Assembly: GCA_020638995.1 (NCBI GenBank)
Contig: JACKHM010000004.1
Span: forward strand, 186,001-250,000
Length of the DNA stretch: 64,000 bases
Direction: 5' to 3'
DNA from: Planctomycetaceae bacterium
GTDB lineage: Bacteria; Planctomycetota; Planctomycetia; Pirellulales; Pirellulaceae
Under the pieces are notes generated by a model. It was not told the DNA's origin, ran no database searches, and saw nothing but the letters and a program-made list of their open reading frames with translations. The translations under genes were made by a program, and so were the position numbers. Below, piece after piece: positions 47,259-56,185 of this stretch; position 1 is the stretch's first letter; every line of letters starts with the position of its first letter.

Positions 47259-48626
47259 TTAAAGTCGTTTTAACCGAATGTTCCTAAATCGGACGGGATC
47301 GCTGTGGCCAGCAAATCCAAAGTGGCCAGAAGTTCGGTCCTTCCCTGGGTGCGGTCGACCGGCCATGAATTCGGTAACTTTCGCAAGATCCGTCTTTAGA
47401 ATCAGTGTCCCGTTTAGTTCCACATTGATTGTTGAACCTTGGACCGTGACTTCCTGTACGTTCCACTCACCAACGGGACGGAGATATCCGCGATAAGCGG
47501 GCACCATTCCGTACGCCGATCCATGATATTGCCGCTGATCCAGCTTGGCATACTTTGGAGCATCGTTATCGAGTATCTGCAACTCGCACGCTCCCACATA
47601 GGCCGTATCGCCTTGACCGGGATATCGTATGGCGAGGCCATTGTTTCCACCCGCAGGCAATTGAAACTCAAACCTTACTGCAAAGTCCGCGTATTCTTCT
47701 TTCGTGTAAATCGTACCGCCCTTTCCGTCCTTGCAGACGATATTGCCGTCCAGGACATCGTAGTTCTCGACCGGCCCACTCCAGCCTGTGAAGTCTTCCC
47801 CGTTGAAAATAGCTTCGTACCCTTCCAGGTGTTTTGATTTCAGGAGTTCGTTCGCCTCGTCCGCAGGTATCTCACGGACGAAAATATTCCGCCAGCGGAT
47901 TTCGCCGCCGTGTGTCTGCAACTGTATTGGCCCCTCTCGCAGCAACGGATTAGCGGTATTTAACGAACCCGGGGCCTCCTTGGCAAAGTCGTCCGGAGTG
48001 CGCTTGCTCCAAAAGTTCTCCATTCGAGCATGATCTACAACTAACTGGTCGTTTAAATAGACCGTCGTGCGTTCGCCCACTTGGATAATGCGAAAGCGAT
48101 TCCACTCGCCAAACGGCTTGTCGGCGAGCACCGCTGGGTCTTTGCCTGGGGCGCCTGCTGCATTATTCCACAGCCCTCCTGATCCCTTGTCGGCTCCGAT
48201 GTTCCATTTCCCGCCTTCCTCGGTATAGTCCCAGATCTGAATTTGAGGTGTCGCTCGTAGGTAAATGCCGCTATCCGCTTTAGCAACGGTCTTGTAGTCA
48301 ATCCACAGTTCGATGTCGCCGTAATTCTCGTCCGTCGTCAGATAAACCCCATGGCCGTCGTTCACGAGTTCGCCGTTTTCCACCGACCAGTGCTGCTTCA
48401 CATCTTCCAAATCACTTGCATGTTTCTTTCCCCGTTCCTCTTCGGTCATCGCTGCCAAAATGCGCGGGTCAAAGTGTCCCATCCCATGCCAGCCGGAAAG
48501 GTCGTTGCCATTGAACAACGCCTTAAACCCGTCGGGTGGTGTATTTTCCTCGGCGCCGCCGGTCGCAGCGGCCAGCACGAAGCACGACATTGCTAACATC
48601 CAACAGACCAATTTATTTAGGGACAT
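47259..48626 (-). CDS. Secreted two-domain DUF1080 protein (3-keto-disaccharide hydrolase type)
   Basis: 455 residues. A signal peptide (MLAMSCFVLAAATGGAEE) is followed by two tandem DUF1080 concanavalin-like domains. The first (about 30-245) begins DGFKALFNGNDLSGWHG and the second (about 270-455) begins GYEAIFNGEDFTGWSG; both have the usual DIELWIDYKTVAKADSGIYL-type strand. DUF1080 (PF06439) includes 3-keto-glycoside hydrolases and is greatly expanded in planctomycetes. Single-gene unit with its own terminator. Confidence 0.9.
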   Translation of the reverse strand: MSLNKLVCWMLAMSCFVLAAATGGAEENTPPDGFKALFNGNDLSGWHGMGHFDPRILAAMTEEERGKKHASDLEDVKQHWSVENGELVNDGHGVYLTTDENYGDIELWIDYKTVAKADSGIYLRATPQIQIWDYTEEGGKWNIGADKGSGGLWNNAAGAPGKDPAVLADKPFGEWNRFRIIQVGERTTVYLNDQLVVDHARMENFWSKRTPDDFAKEAPGSLNTANPLLREGPIQLQTHGGEIRWRNIFVREIPADEANELLKSKHLEGYEAIFNGEDFTGWSGPVENYDVLDGNIVCKDGKGGTIYTKEEYADFAVRFEFQLPAGGNNGLAIRYPGQGDTAYVGACELQILDNDAPKYAKLDQRQYHGSAYGMVPAYRGYLRPVGEWNVQEVTVQGSTINVELNGTLILKTDLAKVTEFMAGRPHPGKDRTSGHFGFAGHSDPVRFRNIRLKRL

Positions 48627-48709
48627 TCGTTGCTCCTCTAGGGATCGTGGTCATCACATTGTCTGTTCCGATAGCGTATTCTTCGGTGTCGTGGAACGCA
48701 ACACAGCGA

Positions 48710-48718
48710 CCCCCCCCC
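48710..48718. repeat. Homopolymeric run of nine C
   Basis: A C9 tract lies in the divergent promoter region between the DUF1080 gene and the cyclase gene, about 90 bases before the cyclase start. Such tracts can slip, but it is outside coding sequence and may be incidental. Confidence 0.6.
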
Positions 48719-48808
48719 TATCTCGACAATGGACACGCCACTCGATAATCTTGAACGTCGGAATGCGGCTACTTCTAACAGCACCCTCGGGGACTGCGAG
48801 GCTCACAA

Positions 48809-50632
48809 TTGACCGATTCGGCGGAAGGCGAGAACACATCATCGGACCTTGCGCCGCTGACCGTGAACATCTACTTTAGGAAGCAACAAGTCTGTTCCGT
48901 CGAATTGCGATCCGAGCTTGAATTGGGACGACAGCGGCCCAACGAACCTGCGCCCTACACATGTCGCGACAACCGGCTGACTATCGCTCACCTGGACGAG
49001 AGCGATGTGTCGCGGAAGCACTTGCACCTCCAACGGCAGCAGAACGGTCAACTGCGGATCACTAATCTGAGTCAAGTCAATCCTGTCGTGCTCGGCACGG
49101 ACGAACAAATCAAGCCGGGCGAGCACCGCGACGTCAAACCGCCATCACTTGTGTCGCTCGGTGATCGAGTGATTCAAATCGAACCCCGGGTACATCAAGA
49201 GGCGATTGGAACGCTGGATAGTTTCGTTCATCAAACGATTCCGCCAGGCGGCAAAGACACAAATGCCGCATTTCTATCGGGTATTCTGACGGCCGGGCAC
49301 AGCGCCGAAGACACGGAATTCTTGTTGCGTGGTCTGCACGCGACGATTGGACTGTTTCAGCTGGCGTCGAGCGAGGCCGAGTTTTTTAGCATGGCCGCAC
49401 AGGCGATGATTGATATTGTGGGCATGGAAACAGCCGCCATCGTCATTTGGCATGGTCGTGAATGGCGCGTCGAAACGCATTGCAGCCGGGCGGGAACGGC
49501 TACGGCAGCACAGTCGTCTTGGGAGCCAAGTAGCACGATTTTGCAACGCGTCCGTAGCGAGAGAAAGACGTTTTGGCGAGTTCCGACAGACGAAGCGACG
49601 GCCAGCTTGATGGACGTTAAAGCCTTGGTCGCTGCCCCGATTCTGAATCGACGAGCGGAAGTAATCGGAGCGATCTATGGCGACCGGCGACGGCGGCAGG
49701 ATGGACGCGTCGACCTTCAGATTACGCAGGTCGAGGCGATACTCGTCGAGTTACTTTCCACCAGCGTCGCAGCCGGATTGGCGCGGCTTGCACAAGAGAA
49801 GGCCGCTGTTGAAGCTCGAGTGCTCTTCGAACAATTCTTCACGCCGGAACTCTCGCAGCAGCTTCAAGCTCAACCGGATCTGTTGCTTGGCAAAGATACC
49901 GAAGTGACTTTGTTATTCTGCGACATTCGGGGTTTCAGCGCAGTCTCAGAACAACTTGGCGCTCGCTTGACGATCGATTGGATACACGACGTCATGGAGA
50001 CACTTTCGAATAGTGTTGCCGAGCAGAGTGGAGTTTTGGTCGACACGCTCGGAGATCGATTGATCGGGATGTGGGGCGCACCGGTCGCGCGCGAAGAACA
50101 TGCGAAACTGGCTTGTCGCGCGGCAATCGGAATGATTGAACAGCTGCCTGCGATTAACCGTCGTTGGCAAAGCGTATTGTCGCAGCCCATGGACCTGGGG
50201 ATTGGAGTGCATACCGGGATGGCACGTGTCGGTAACATCGGGTCGACGCGCAAATTCAAATACGGACCGCTCGGCAGCAATGTCCACCTCGCAGCCCGGA
50301 TCGAAGGTGCGACACGACGTTGGGCAACTCGCATTTTGATCAGCGAGGCGACAGAACGCGGACTCGACGATTCATTTTCGACGCGTCGACTCGGCCAATT
50401 GGACGAGGACGAGTTAGCAACGCGCCTGTACGAATTGGCCGCTGACCCTGCGGAAGACTGGCCCGATACGAAACGCCGCTATGAGACGGCGCTCGAATCG
50501 TACGAACGCGGCGACCTCCCCACCGCCACTCGTATGTTGGCAAAACTGCTTGCCGATCGACCGTCCGATCGGCCGGCGCTCCAACTACTGTCACGCATAA
50601 ACGCAACATCAATCAGTCGTCCCAAGCTGTAG
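48809..50632 (+). CDS. FHA-GAF-adenylate/guanylate cyclase (class III)
   Basis: 607 residues. An FHA domain (about 15-120; ELGRQRPNE, SDVSRKHLHLQR) recognises phosphothreonine, a GAF domain (about 170-335) may bind a small ligand, and a class III cyclase domain (about 365-545) carries FCDIRGFSAVSEQ with the first metal Asp and the GDRLIGMWGAP metal site. The usual VNLAAR motif reads VHLAARIE near residue 491, so the transition-state Asn is His. A TPR-like tail ends the protein. A TTG start is used (GCGAGGCTCACAA before it). The aquaporin gene begins 6 bases after its stop. Confidence 0.85.
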   Translation: MTDSAEGENTSSDLAPLTVNIYFRKQQVCSVELRSELELGRQRPNEPAPYTCRDNRLTIAHLDESDVSRKHLHLQRQQNGQLRITNLSQVNPVVLGTDEQIKPGEHRDVKPPSLVSLGDRVIQIEPRVHQEAIGTLDSFVHQTIPPGGKDTNAAFLSGILTAGHSAEDTEFLLRGLHATIGLFQLASSEAEFFSMAAQAMIDIVGMETAAIVIWHGREWRVETHCSRAGTATAAQSSWEPSSTILQRVRSERKTFWRVPTDEATASLMDVKALVAAPILNRRAEVIGAIYGDRRRRQDGRVDLQITQVEAILVELLSTSVAAGLARLAQEKAAVEARVLFEQFFTPELSQQLQAQPDLLLGKDTEVTLLFCDIRGFSAVSEQLGARLTIDWIHDVMETLSNSVAEQSGVLVDTLGDRLIGMWGAPVAREEHAKLACRAAIGMIEQLPAINRRWQSVLSQPMDLGIGVHTGMARVGNIGSTRKFKYGPLGSNVHLAARIEGATRRWATRILISEATERGLDDSFSTRRLGQLDEDELATRLYELAADPAEDWPDTKRRYETALESYERGDLPTATRMLAKLLADRPSDRPALQLLSRINATSISRPKL

Positions 50633-50638
50633 GACAAC

Positions 50639-51316
50639 ATGGCTTCACAAAAATACCTCGCCGAAGTTCTCGGCACATTTTCGCTGGTCTTTGCCGGAAC
50701 AGGTGCGGTCGTCGCCAACCATATTTCTAACGGCGATATCACGCACGTTGGCATCGCGCTCACGTTTGGATTGATTGTTCTCGCGATGATATACGCAATC
50801 GGCGAGATTTCCGGCGCCCATATTAACCCCGCCGTTACAATTGCGTTTTGGGTAGCGAAACGATTTGAAGGCCGACACGTGCTACCGTACATCCTGGCAC
50901 AGTGCGTCGGTGCGTTGGCCGCAAGTTTTCTCCTTGTCTGGCTTTTTCCCGAGAGTAATACATATGGTGCAACACTTCCGGTGTCTGGCCTGACGTCCTT
51001 CAAGGCGTTCGTCATCGAACTGATTTTGACGTGGTTGTTGATGTTTGTCGTTCTCGGCGTTTCGACGGGAGCTCAAGAAAAGGGCTTGCTCGCCGGCGTA
51101 GCGATTGGAGCGACGGTCGCCCTGGAAGCACTGTTCGCCGGTCCTCTGACCGGAGCCTCGATGAACCCAGCCCGGTCACTAGGCCCCGCCGTCGCAACTG
51201 GGCAAATGGCATCGCTCTGGATCTATTTGGTCGCGACGACAATGGGAGCGATCTTGGCGGTCTTCACGTTCCGGTTGCTGCACGACGGAACAACATCCGG
51301 GACGAGCAAAACGTGA
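50639..51316 (+). CDS. Aquaporin (MIP family channel)
   Basis: 225 residues with six membrane helices and the two half-helix signatures: HINPAVTIAF (first NPA) and SMNPARSLGP (second NPA). Short loop C and an Arg after the second NPA fit a water-selective AqpZ-like channel more than GlpF, but the selectivity filter was not modelled. It is cotranscribed with the cyclase, whose stop is 6 bases upstream. That suggests cAMP- or FHA-linked osmotic signalling, which is inference. Confidence 0.92.
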   Translation: MASQKYLAEVLGTFSLVFAGTGAVVANHISNGDITHVGIALTFGLIVLAMIYAIGEISGAHINPAVTIAFWVAKRFEGRHVLPYILAQCVGALAASFLLVWLFPESNTYGATLPVSGLTSFKAFVIELILTWLLMFVVLGVSTGAQEKGLLAGVAIGATVALEALFAGPLTGASMNPARSLGPAVATGQMASLWIYLVATTMGAILAVFTFRLLHDGTTSGTSKT

Positions 51317-51413
51317 CCCGCCATTTCGAGCTCAAGCGGGGCTTGTATCGAGGCCGAATCTCTGTAATCTGAATGGCTCGACATTTCGACGGGATGTCAA
51401 GTTTTGACCTAAT

Positions 51414-51487
51414 GGCGGAGTAGCTCAGCTGGTTAGAGCAGCGGAATCATAATCCGCGTGTCGGGGGTTCGAGTCCCTCCTCCGCTA
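51414..51487 (+). tRNA. tRNA-Met (anticodon CAT, elongator type)
   Basis: A complete cloverleaf of 74 nt. The acceptor GGCGGAG pairs with CTCCGCT (first pair G-T), the D-arm is GCTC...GAGC, the anticodon stem is GCGGA/TCCGC with loop ATCATAA, and the T-arm is GGGGG-TTCGAGT-CCCTC. The elongator-like TCATAA loop favours Met, though Ile2 (lysidine-modified CAT) is possible. Its 3' half from 51467 is the left attachment site of the integrated element and is duplicated at 58354-58376, so the gene remains intact after integration. Confidence 0.93.
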
Positions 51488-52715
51488 CTCGGGCATTTTC
51501 AAGAATGCCCACAACTTCAGCAAAACTAGTGTTTTCCCGCACGTGATGAACGGCGCGGGTTTTGTTTTGCGCTACATCGCACCCATTTTCATGCGGCTGC
51601 ATCCCCCGTGAGTCCCCCGTAGCGGACTGAGCTGCCGACTTGAAATCATCTTCAGTCACTGTCAGGTAGTGCTTGTGGGCGACGGTGGGTGTATTGCCCA
51701 TCCAAGCACACACTTTATACGTCGGATGCTGGCGCTCGAGCTCTGTTTGCCGGCTTGCACGTAAGTTCTGAAACGGCTTTACCCATACTTCGACACCCGC
51801 TCCTTTGATGATCCTCTTGAATGTGGTTCCCAGGTTCTTTGATGCCTCGCCGTTAAGCATCGGAACAACCCAAACTGCACCGTCGCTGGCCAGGTCGAAA
51901 GCTTCTTCTAGGTAGGGCCTCAGTTCGGGAAAGATCGGGACAAGTCTAGTCGCTTTGCCATAACGTTTGGTCTTCGGGCTTGTGACGACGAATCGGTCTT
52001 TGTCCCAGCAAATATCGGTCCACTTTAGTAGTGCGACTTCAGACGAGCACCTAAGGCCTCCATAGCGAGCCAGTGCAACGACGGTTCGCCATTGCCAGTC
52101 TGGACAGCTGTCCAGTACTTCCTTGACGACGTCACGGGATACGAACACTCGACGATCATTATTCGTCGAAGTGCCTACCGCCACGCCATCAAACGGGCTT
52201 CGACTAATCAACTCCTTTCGGAAAGCGTGTCGAAAGAACTGAGCAGCAATTTGGCATTCTTTGTTGGCTGTCGTGGGGGCAACTTGCTTTAGCAGCCAAC
52301 GGCCATATTCATCCGCCCCACCTGCTGTAATAGATCCGAGCTCCACGTCACCGAAGTACTCGACTAGTCGGTGCTTTGCCTGCTTCAGCTTTTCGAGCCG
52401 GCGATCCGTAACGTCGGTTCGACCTTCGATGTAAGAATCAATGAACGTGGTCAAAGTCCCCGTAGATTGACGAGGTTCGACGAGACCACGATCAGAGAGC
52501 ATTTCATAAATGTCGTTGTCTAGCCCGGATAGCCAATTCGTTACTTCGCGACTCAAAGCCAGACTGCAACGTCGTTCATACAGCAAGCTGTCGATATTGT
52601 TCGCAAATCGTTCTGCAACCTTCTTTGTCACGCGGCCAAGAGGAAAGCAATGCTTTCGTTTGGCGACATATGCGATCACGCGAGTGGTTGTCTTGCGGTA
52701 CTCTATACTTGCCAC
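51447..52715 (-). CDS. int: Tyrosine recombinase/integrase of the tRNA-Met element
   Basis: 422 residues. The N-terminal SAM-like core-binding domain (about 75-165) is followed by the catalytic domain, with the first Arg in ARYGGLRCSSE near 223, the Lys strand SPKTKRYGKATRLVPIFPE, the NLRASR box (third Arg; the usual first His is absent), and HKHYLTV with the nucleophilic Tyr near 349. The last residues (AEEGLEPPTRGL) are encoded by the antisense of the tRNA: the frame crosses attL and stops inside the tRNA gene. In the excised circle the same frame would end differently. Confidence 0.92.
   Translation of the reverse strand: MASIEYRKTTTRVIAYVAKRKHCFPLGRVTKKVAERFANNIDSLLYERRCSLALSREVTNWLSGLDNDIYEMLSDRGLVEPRQSTGTLTTFIDSYIEGRTDVTDRRLEKLKQAKHRLVEYFGDVELGSITAGGADEYGRWLLKQVAPTTANKECQIAAQFFRHAFRKELISRSPFDGVAVGTSTNNDRRVFVSRDVVKEVLDSCPDWQWRTVVALARYGGLRCSSEVALLKWTDICWDKDRFVVTSPKTKRYGKATRLVPIFPELRPYLEEAFDLASDGAVWVVPMLNGEASKNLGTTFKRIIKGAGVEVWVKPFQNLRASRQTELERQHPTYKVCAWMGNTPTVAHKHYLTVTEDDFKSAAQSATGDSRGMQPHENGCDVAQNKTRAVHHVRENTSFAEVVGILENARVAEEGLEPPTRGL
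51467..51489 (+). other. attL core (3' end of tRNA-Met)
   Basis: A 23-bp sequence starting GTTCGAGTCCC and ending TCCGCTACT is identical to 58354-58376. It covers the T-loop, 3' T-stem and acceptor of the tRNA. The integrase gene reads leftward across it. Confidence 0.92.
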
Positions 52716-52717
52716 AG

Positions 52718-52939
52718 TTACTTGCCCTTTCGTTTCGTTTGACGGACCACAATCTGCACCCCAAGCACATCGCCGATTTCGTCGATACTCGCCAACGTTA
52801 GTGAACTCTTATGGTTGACGAATCTAGATAGCGAGCCTTCACTGACTCTGCTCAATTTAGAGAGTTGGTAACGACTCATTGGTGCGTTGAGAATCGCATC
52901 GCGTAGCTGCTGACTGAGTTTCATTTGTTTCGTGCTCAT
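52718..52939 (-). CDS. XRE/Cro-like DNA-binding regulator
   Basis: 73 residues (start at the second ATG, MSTKQMKLSQQ). A helix-turn-helix is visible: SRYQLSKLSRVSEGSLSRFVN, followed by LTLASIDEIGDVLGVQI, matching the XRE fold. It lies directly before the integrase gene (2-base gap), as repressor/activator genes do in small integrative elements, and probably controls excision or its own operon. Confidence 0.8.
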   Translation of the reverse strand: MSTKQMKLSQQLRDAILNAPMSRYQLSKLSRVSEGSLSRFVNHKSSLTLASIDEIGDVLGVQIVVRQTKRKGK

Positions 52940-53029
52940 TGCCTTTATCTTAGCAGTTACTTGCTCGGCTAGCAAGCATAATCCGGGTGGCGCCTTGGGC
53001 GTTCTTCTGTTGCCAGCAGCAAGCGACAG

Positions 53030-54304
53030 CTAGTCGTCACAGCCCAATTCCATGTGAAAGTTGGTCAAGTCGAACGCCGAGTTGAACGCTGCGACAACTG
53101 CCGGCTTGCCCTGTGATGTGGTGTACAAGGCATCATGGAGCGGCAGCACGAAAACTCCTGGATGTTTCGCGACCAAGTCAGCGGCTACTGTTTCAATCAC
53201 GAGCCCAGACTCTTCACGCTGTAGTTGGCGGATCAAATTTTTATGATGCCAGCCATCGTGGTTTATGGATCGAATGAACCGATACACCGATGGAAACGCC
53301 GCGCGAAATACATCCTCCACATCGCTTGGGTACTCCTCGCCCTTTCGGTTTGCCTTTCTCTTGGCAACGACATCCGTAAGGAAACGCTTCTTTAGTTCCT
53401 TGCGACCTGAAATGGGACACGAACGATTTTCCAGCATCTCAAGCAAATATTCGTACAATCGTCCGTGCTGGGCTAGATCACAGTAGAGGGTCAGATCCTG
53501 CTTGCATGAGAGTGCTTTAGGCGCATCATATATGCTTGTCTCTTTGCTTTCGTTCTCTCTTGCTTGCTCTTCTTCTCTCTCTGCTCTCTGCATTGTCTTT
53601 GCTATTAAGGCTGGCTGACAGCATTTTATGTCTACTCCCTTGAGCGGTTCTCCTCCCTGCCTAAGCGCTGCTCGTACTTCGCGTTTCATCGATGTGATGT
53701 TGTTCGACAGTCTGCCATATTTACCGACGTTGACATGAAAGTCTCCGTGTTCAATATCGGCAACAAGTATTCCCTGCGCATCAAACGGATTTGAAGTCGC
53801 CGGAAGTCCTGCAATGATCTCACGAGCTAAGTTGCCATCGACTCTGAGACGAAACTGTTGACGTTCGAGGGCGAAGTGAACTGGTTTCATCCGCTGTCGC
53901 CGCTCCAACTCTTGGTTGTGGTGAAAGATTTCGAGACGAGCCGCCAACCTTGGATTGCGGACTGGCACGCGAATATGCTTGTCGCTCCTAAAACGGTCCG
54001 CCAGCATGTAGCCAAACGCCCGTTGCCTCACTTGGTACGGCGTGCGAGTTACCGCTCCACCCTCCAGCAATGCTTCTATTACAGCTTTGTACTTCCGATT
54101 GTGCATGACTTTCCGCAGGTACTTTGCCATCAGATGAACTCCTCCTACGTCGCGGTTCTTCCGACGTTTGTTTTGTCGGGCCAGCTTTGTAAGAATCAGA
54201 GATACGAAGTAGCAAGCGTCATCCTGGAGCCCTACGAAGTCTGGCGACCTAAGAAACTCGGCAGGACAGAACGACTCGGGTAGCCTGAAGTGATATTGAG
54301 TCAT
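53030..54304 (-). CDS. Replication protein with a family-A DNA polymerase-like palm (putative)
   Basis: 424 residues. The first half is basic and helical (SLILTKLARQNKRRKNRD, then a winged-helix-like region with GGAVTRTPYQV). The second half has the order of family-A polymerase motifs: GVDIKCCQPALIAK near 220-235 (motif A, Asp), a Lys/Arg-rich helix RKELKKRFLTDVVAKRK as in the O helix, EDVFRAAFPSVYRFI, and LPLHDALYTT near 386-394 (motif C, where HDE is usual, here HDA). Active-site Asp residues are thus conserved but the motif C Glu is not. It overlaps the DUF3102-like gene by 4 bases. Role as replication or primase-polymerase enzyme is inference. Confidence 0.6.
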   Translation of the reverse strand: MTQYHFRLPESFCPAEFLRSPDFVGLQDDACYFVSLILTKLARQNKRRKNRDVGGVHLMAKYLRKVMHNRKYKAVIEALLEGGAVTRTPYQVRQRAFGYMLADRFRSDKHIRVPVRNPRLAARLEIFHHNQELERRQRMKPVHFALERQQFRLRVDGNLAREIIAGLPATSNPFDAQGILVADIEHGDFHVNVGKYGRLSNNITSMKREVRAALRQGGEPLKGVDIKCCQPALIAKTMQRAEREEEQARENESKETSIYDAPKALSCKQDLTLYCDLAQHGRLYEYLLEMLENRSCPISGRKELKKRFLTDVVAKRKANRKGEEYPSDVEDVFRAAFPSVYRFIRSINHDGWHHKNLIRQLQREESGLVIETVAADLVAKHPGVFVLPLHDALYTTSQGKPAVVAAFNSAFDLTNFHMELGCDD

Positions 54305-55059
54305 CCGGAATGACTCGTCGGATTACAGCGATGAAGCTTGCCGGGCTCTTGGCTCCAATCTAGATCCGAGTCTGGAACGAGCCAGTGGTATCCGCTTCCA
54401 CGCACACCGACGGCTTCCGTGATTGTAAATTCCGATTTTGACGCCGGCTCTCCCGATAGAAAACGCGATAGAGTTTGGCCGTCGAAAAAGTCACGTAGGT
54501 AAATCGGTAGACATACCTGTACACCGTATTCTGTGACAGGTCGCGATGAGTAGCTAAGTTCATGAGCCGATGCAACTGTCAGGTAGTACAGATTGTCGTC
54601 GTCGTGCGGATCGATACGGAACAAAACATCGGTCGCAACGTGAACCGCGAGCAAACAATTGCCCGGTGCAGGAATGCACCATGATGGTGCCAACGGTAGG
54701 CTGTCCCCAGACGTCGCGGGCTTCGGGTTCGCGATCAGCGACAGAGCCCCTTCGATGCTCAAATCCGCAGAGCTCTGCGCATTTGCTGCGATCTTCGGCC
54801 AATGCCGGGCAATACGTTGGTATGCCTGCGCGGTCCGATTCGAGATCGGTGTATTGCTTGAGAGCCATTCTGACCACTCACCAAAGCGGACCTGCTTCTT
54901 AGCTTCGATCAGTAGGCTTCCCGCGGCTCGGGCGTATTCCAGCGAACTTCGCATCGCTCCGACGGCCAACTCGTGGTTCTCCGCAATTTTGGCCGCGAGT
55001 TCGGGAAGTCGGATTTTAGTCGCCGGATCATCAGGTCGATTGTGTATACTTGCAGTCAC
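54301..55059 (-). CDS. DUF3102-like protein of the element
   Basis: 252 residues. The N-terminal half matches the DUF3102 pattern: SSLEYARAAGSLLIEAKKQVRFGEWSEWL, then NRTAQAYQRIARHWPKI. DUF3102 proteins sit near replication or partition genes on mobile DNA and may bind DNA. The C-terminal half (FDGQTLSRFLSGEPASKSEF) is not recognised. I chose the GTG at 55059: AGGAGA lies 6 bases upstream, whereas the ATG five codons earlier has no such site. Its end overlaps the start of the replication gene (ATGA), so the two are coupled. Confidence 0.7.
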   Translation of the reverse strand: MTASIHNRPDDPATKIRLPELAAKIAENHELAVGAMRSSLEYARAAGSLLIEAKKQVRFGEWSEWLSSNTPISNRTAQAYQRIARHWPKIAANAQSSADLSIEGALSLIANPKPATSGDSLPLAPSWCIPAPGNCLLAVHVATDVLFRIDPHDDDNLYYLTVASAHELSYSSRPVTEYGVQVCLPIYLRDFFDGQTLSRFLSGEPASKSEFTITEAVGVRGSGYHWLVPDSDLDWSQEPGKLHRCNPTSHSG

Positions 55060-55120
55060 GTAGATTCTCCTCATGCGAGCCGCCGAGCGTCACCTGGGCG
55101 GCTCGTGTCGTTAGTGTGTG

Positions 55121-55330
55121 TTAGGTGGTTTGAGTGCTGGCTCGGTCGGCAAGCCAGTCTCTGAGCTGGGCAACTGGATACATCACTGTTCCTTTGACCC
55201 GTACGATCGGCACGTCGGCCCAACTAGCCAGTGTGCGTTCAGATACGCCTATGCTCTCGGCTGCTTCGGGCCGGCGGAGTGCTAGTCGTGGTACGGACTC
55301 AACTTGAATTGGTTGAAGGCTACTGGCCAT
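55121..55330 (-). CDS. Small excisionase/AlpA-type HTH protein
   Basis: 69 residues with the MerR-like HTH_17 pattern RLALRRPEAAESIGVSERTL followed by a wing VKGTVMYPVAQLRDWL. Such proteins act as recombination directionality factors (Xis) or small regulators. It overlaps the preceding 148-residue HTH gene by 11 bases. Confidence 0.75.
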   Translation of the reverse strand: MASSLQPIQVESVPRLALRRPEAAESIGVSERTLASWADVPIVRVKGTVMYPVAQLRDWLADRASTQTT

Positions 55331-55766
55331 GCTGAGCGCCTCCAGCTGAAATAGAGTCGACGATCGCTATTCGGTCTGACAGGCACTCCTTGTACGCCAA
55401 CAGGTTTGCCATCACTACCCAACGGTGCTCAGCATTGAGCTTGTCGGCAGCAACTTGCGGTGTTGCTAATTGCGATACTCGCCCCGGCTGCCACCACAGC
55501 ACGCACTTGCCCTCTCGTAGTTGGCTCTCGAGTTCGGCATCTGTGACACCAAACAGATGCCCCAACAGCCCCTTGGCTGTCGACATACTTGCACCACTGC
55601 GACGCAAAGTTTCGATTACCGCAATTGCCAATTGGCCTCGCAGACCAACCAGCCGTCGCCTCGTCGCGGTCCGAGACACCGGGACGTGTCCTGACCAAAT
55701 CCAACTTTCTACTAGCTTGGTTTCAATCCCATAAATCTTTGCCGCCTTCGCTGGCGATAAATGCAT
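55320..55766 (-). CDS. MerR-like HTH regulator of the element
   Basis: 148 residues. The N-terminus is a MerR/HTH_17-type motif (LSPAKAAKIYGIETKLVESWIW, then VPVSRTATRRRLV as the wing). The rest (about 60-148) is helical with no known domain. It is the first gene of the leftward operon of the element, and probably controls the operon promoter in the gap to the right. Translation of the Xis-like gene is coupled to it (11-base overlap). Confidence 0.65.
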   Translation of the reverse strand: MHLSPAKAAKIYGIETKLVESWIWSGHVPVSRTATRRRLVGLRGQLAIAVIETLRRSGASMSTAKGLLGHLFGVTDAELESQLREGKCVLWWQPGRVSQLATPQVAADKLNAEHRWVVMANLLAYKECLSDRIAIVDSISAGGAQHGQ

Positions 55767-56185
55767 CGCTGTTCACTCCATTTTCGATTTGATCGGTAGT
55801 CAAACATGTCGTGGGCTCCGGGCATGGCGAGTGTGTCATTTGGACGATTTACTAAATCTATAGGCAATGCCGCTAATCGCAAAACGAGAAATTTAGCGAG
55901 TATGATCATGCCTAATTTGCTGCGACTTTGAGCGACCGTTTTTGTCAAAATGGGCAGCGCAAAAGAGACACAATCTTGCACAATCATGACCAGAACAACA
56001 CACTTTTGCACACGGGAAGATTTCAGAATCTGCATTCAAAAAACTTCTGATTTGCGAGACAGACACGTTGCACCGCCGCATAGAGTTTCTCCTTGCGCCA
56101 TTGTCGCGAGCGTATTGATAGTAAAATCTTGGACAACTACGATGATGACTCCATGCTATTGATACTCATCACCCGAGGCAGCGAT
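55767..56185. promoter_or_regulatory. Divergent control region of the element
   Basis: About 420 bases between the leftward operon and the rightward cargo gene. It is noticeably more A/T-rich than its surroundings and has short repeated motifs such as CACAATC (twice, about 55973-55986) and TTTTGCACAC. A replication origin or operators would be expected here; a minus-strand ORF at 55712-56035 has no recognisable protein. Confidence 0.45.

Noticed and set aside
48710..48718. C9 tract as a phase-variation switch
   Set aside because: It is not inside a coding frame and its distance to the cyclase start gives no clear promoter spacing argument.
55712..56035. 107-residue minus-strand ORF in the element control region
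   Set aside because: Overlaps the start of the MerR-like gene, no ribosome-binding site or family pattern; treated as regulatory DNA.
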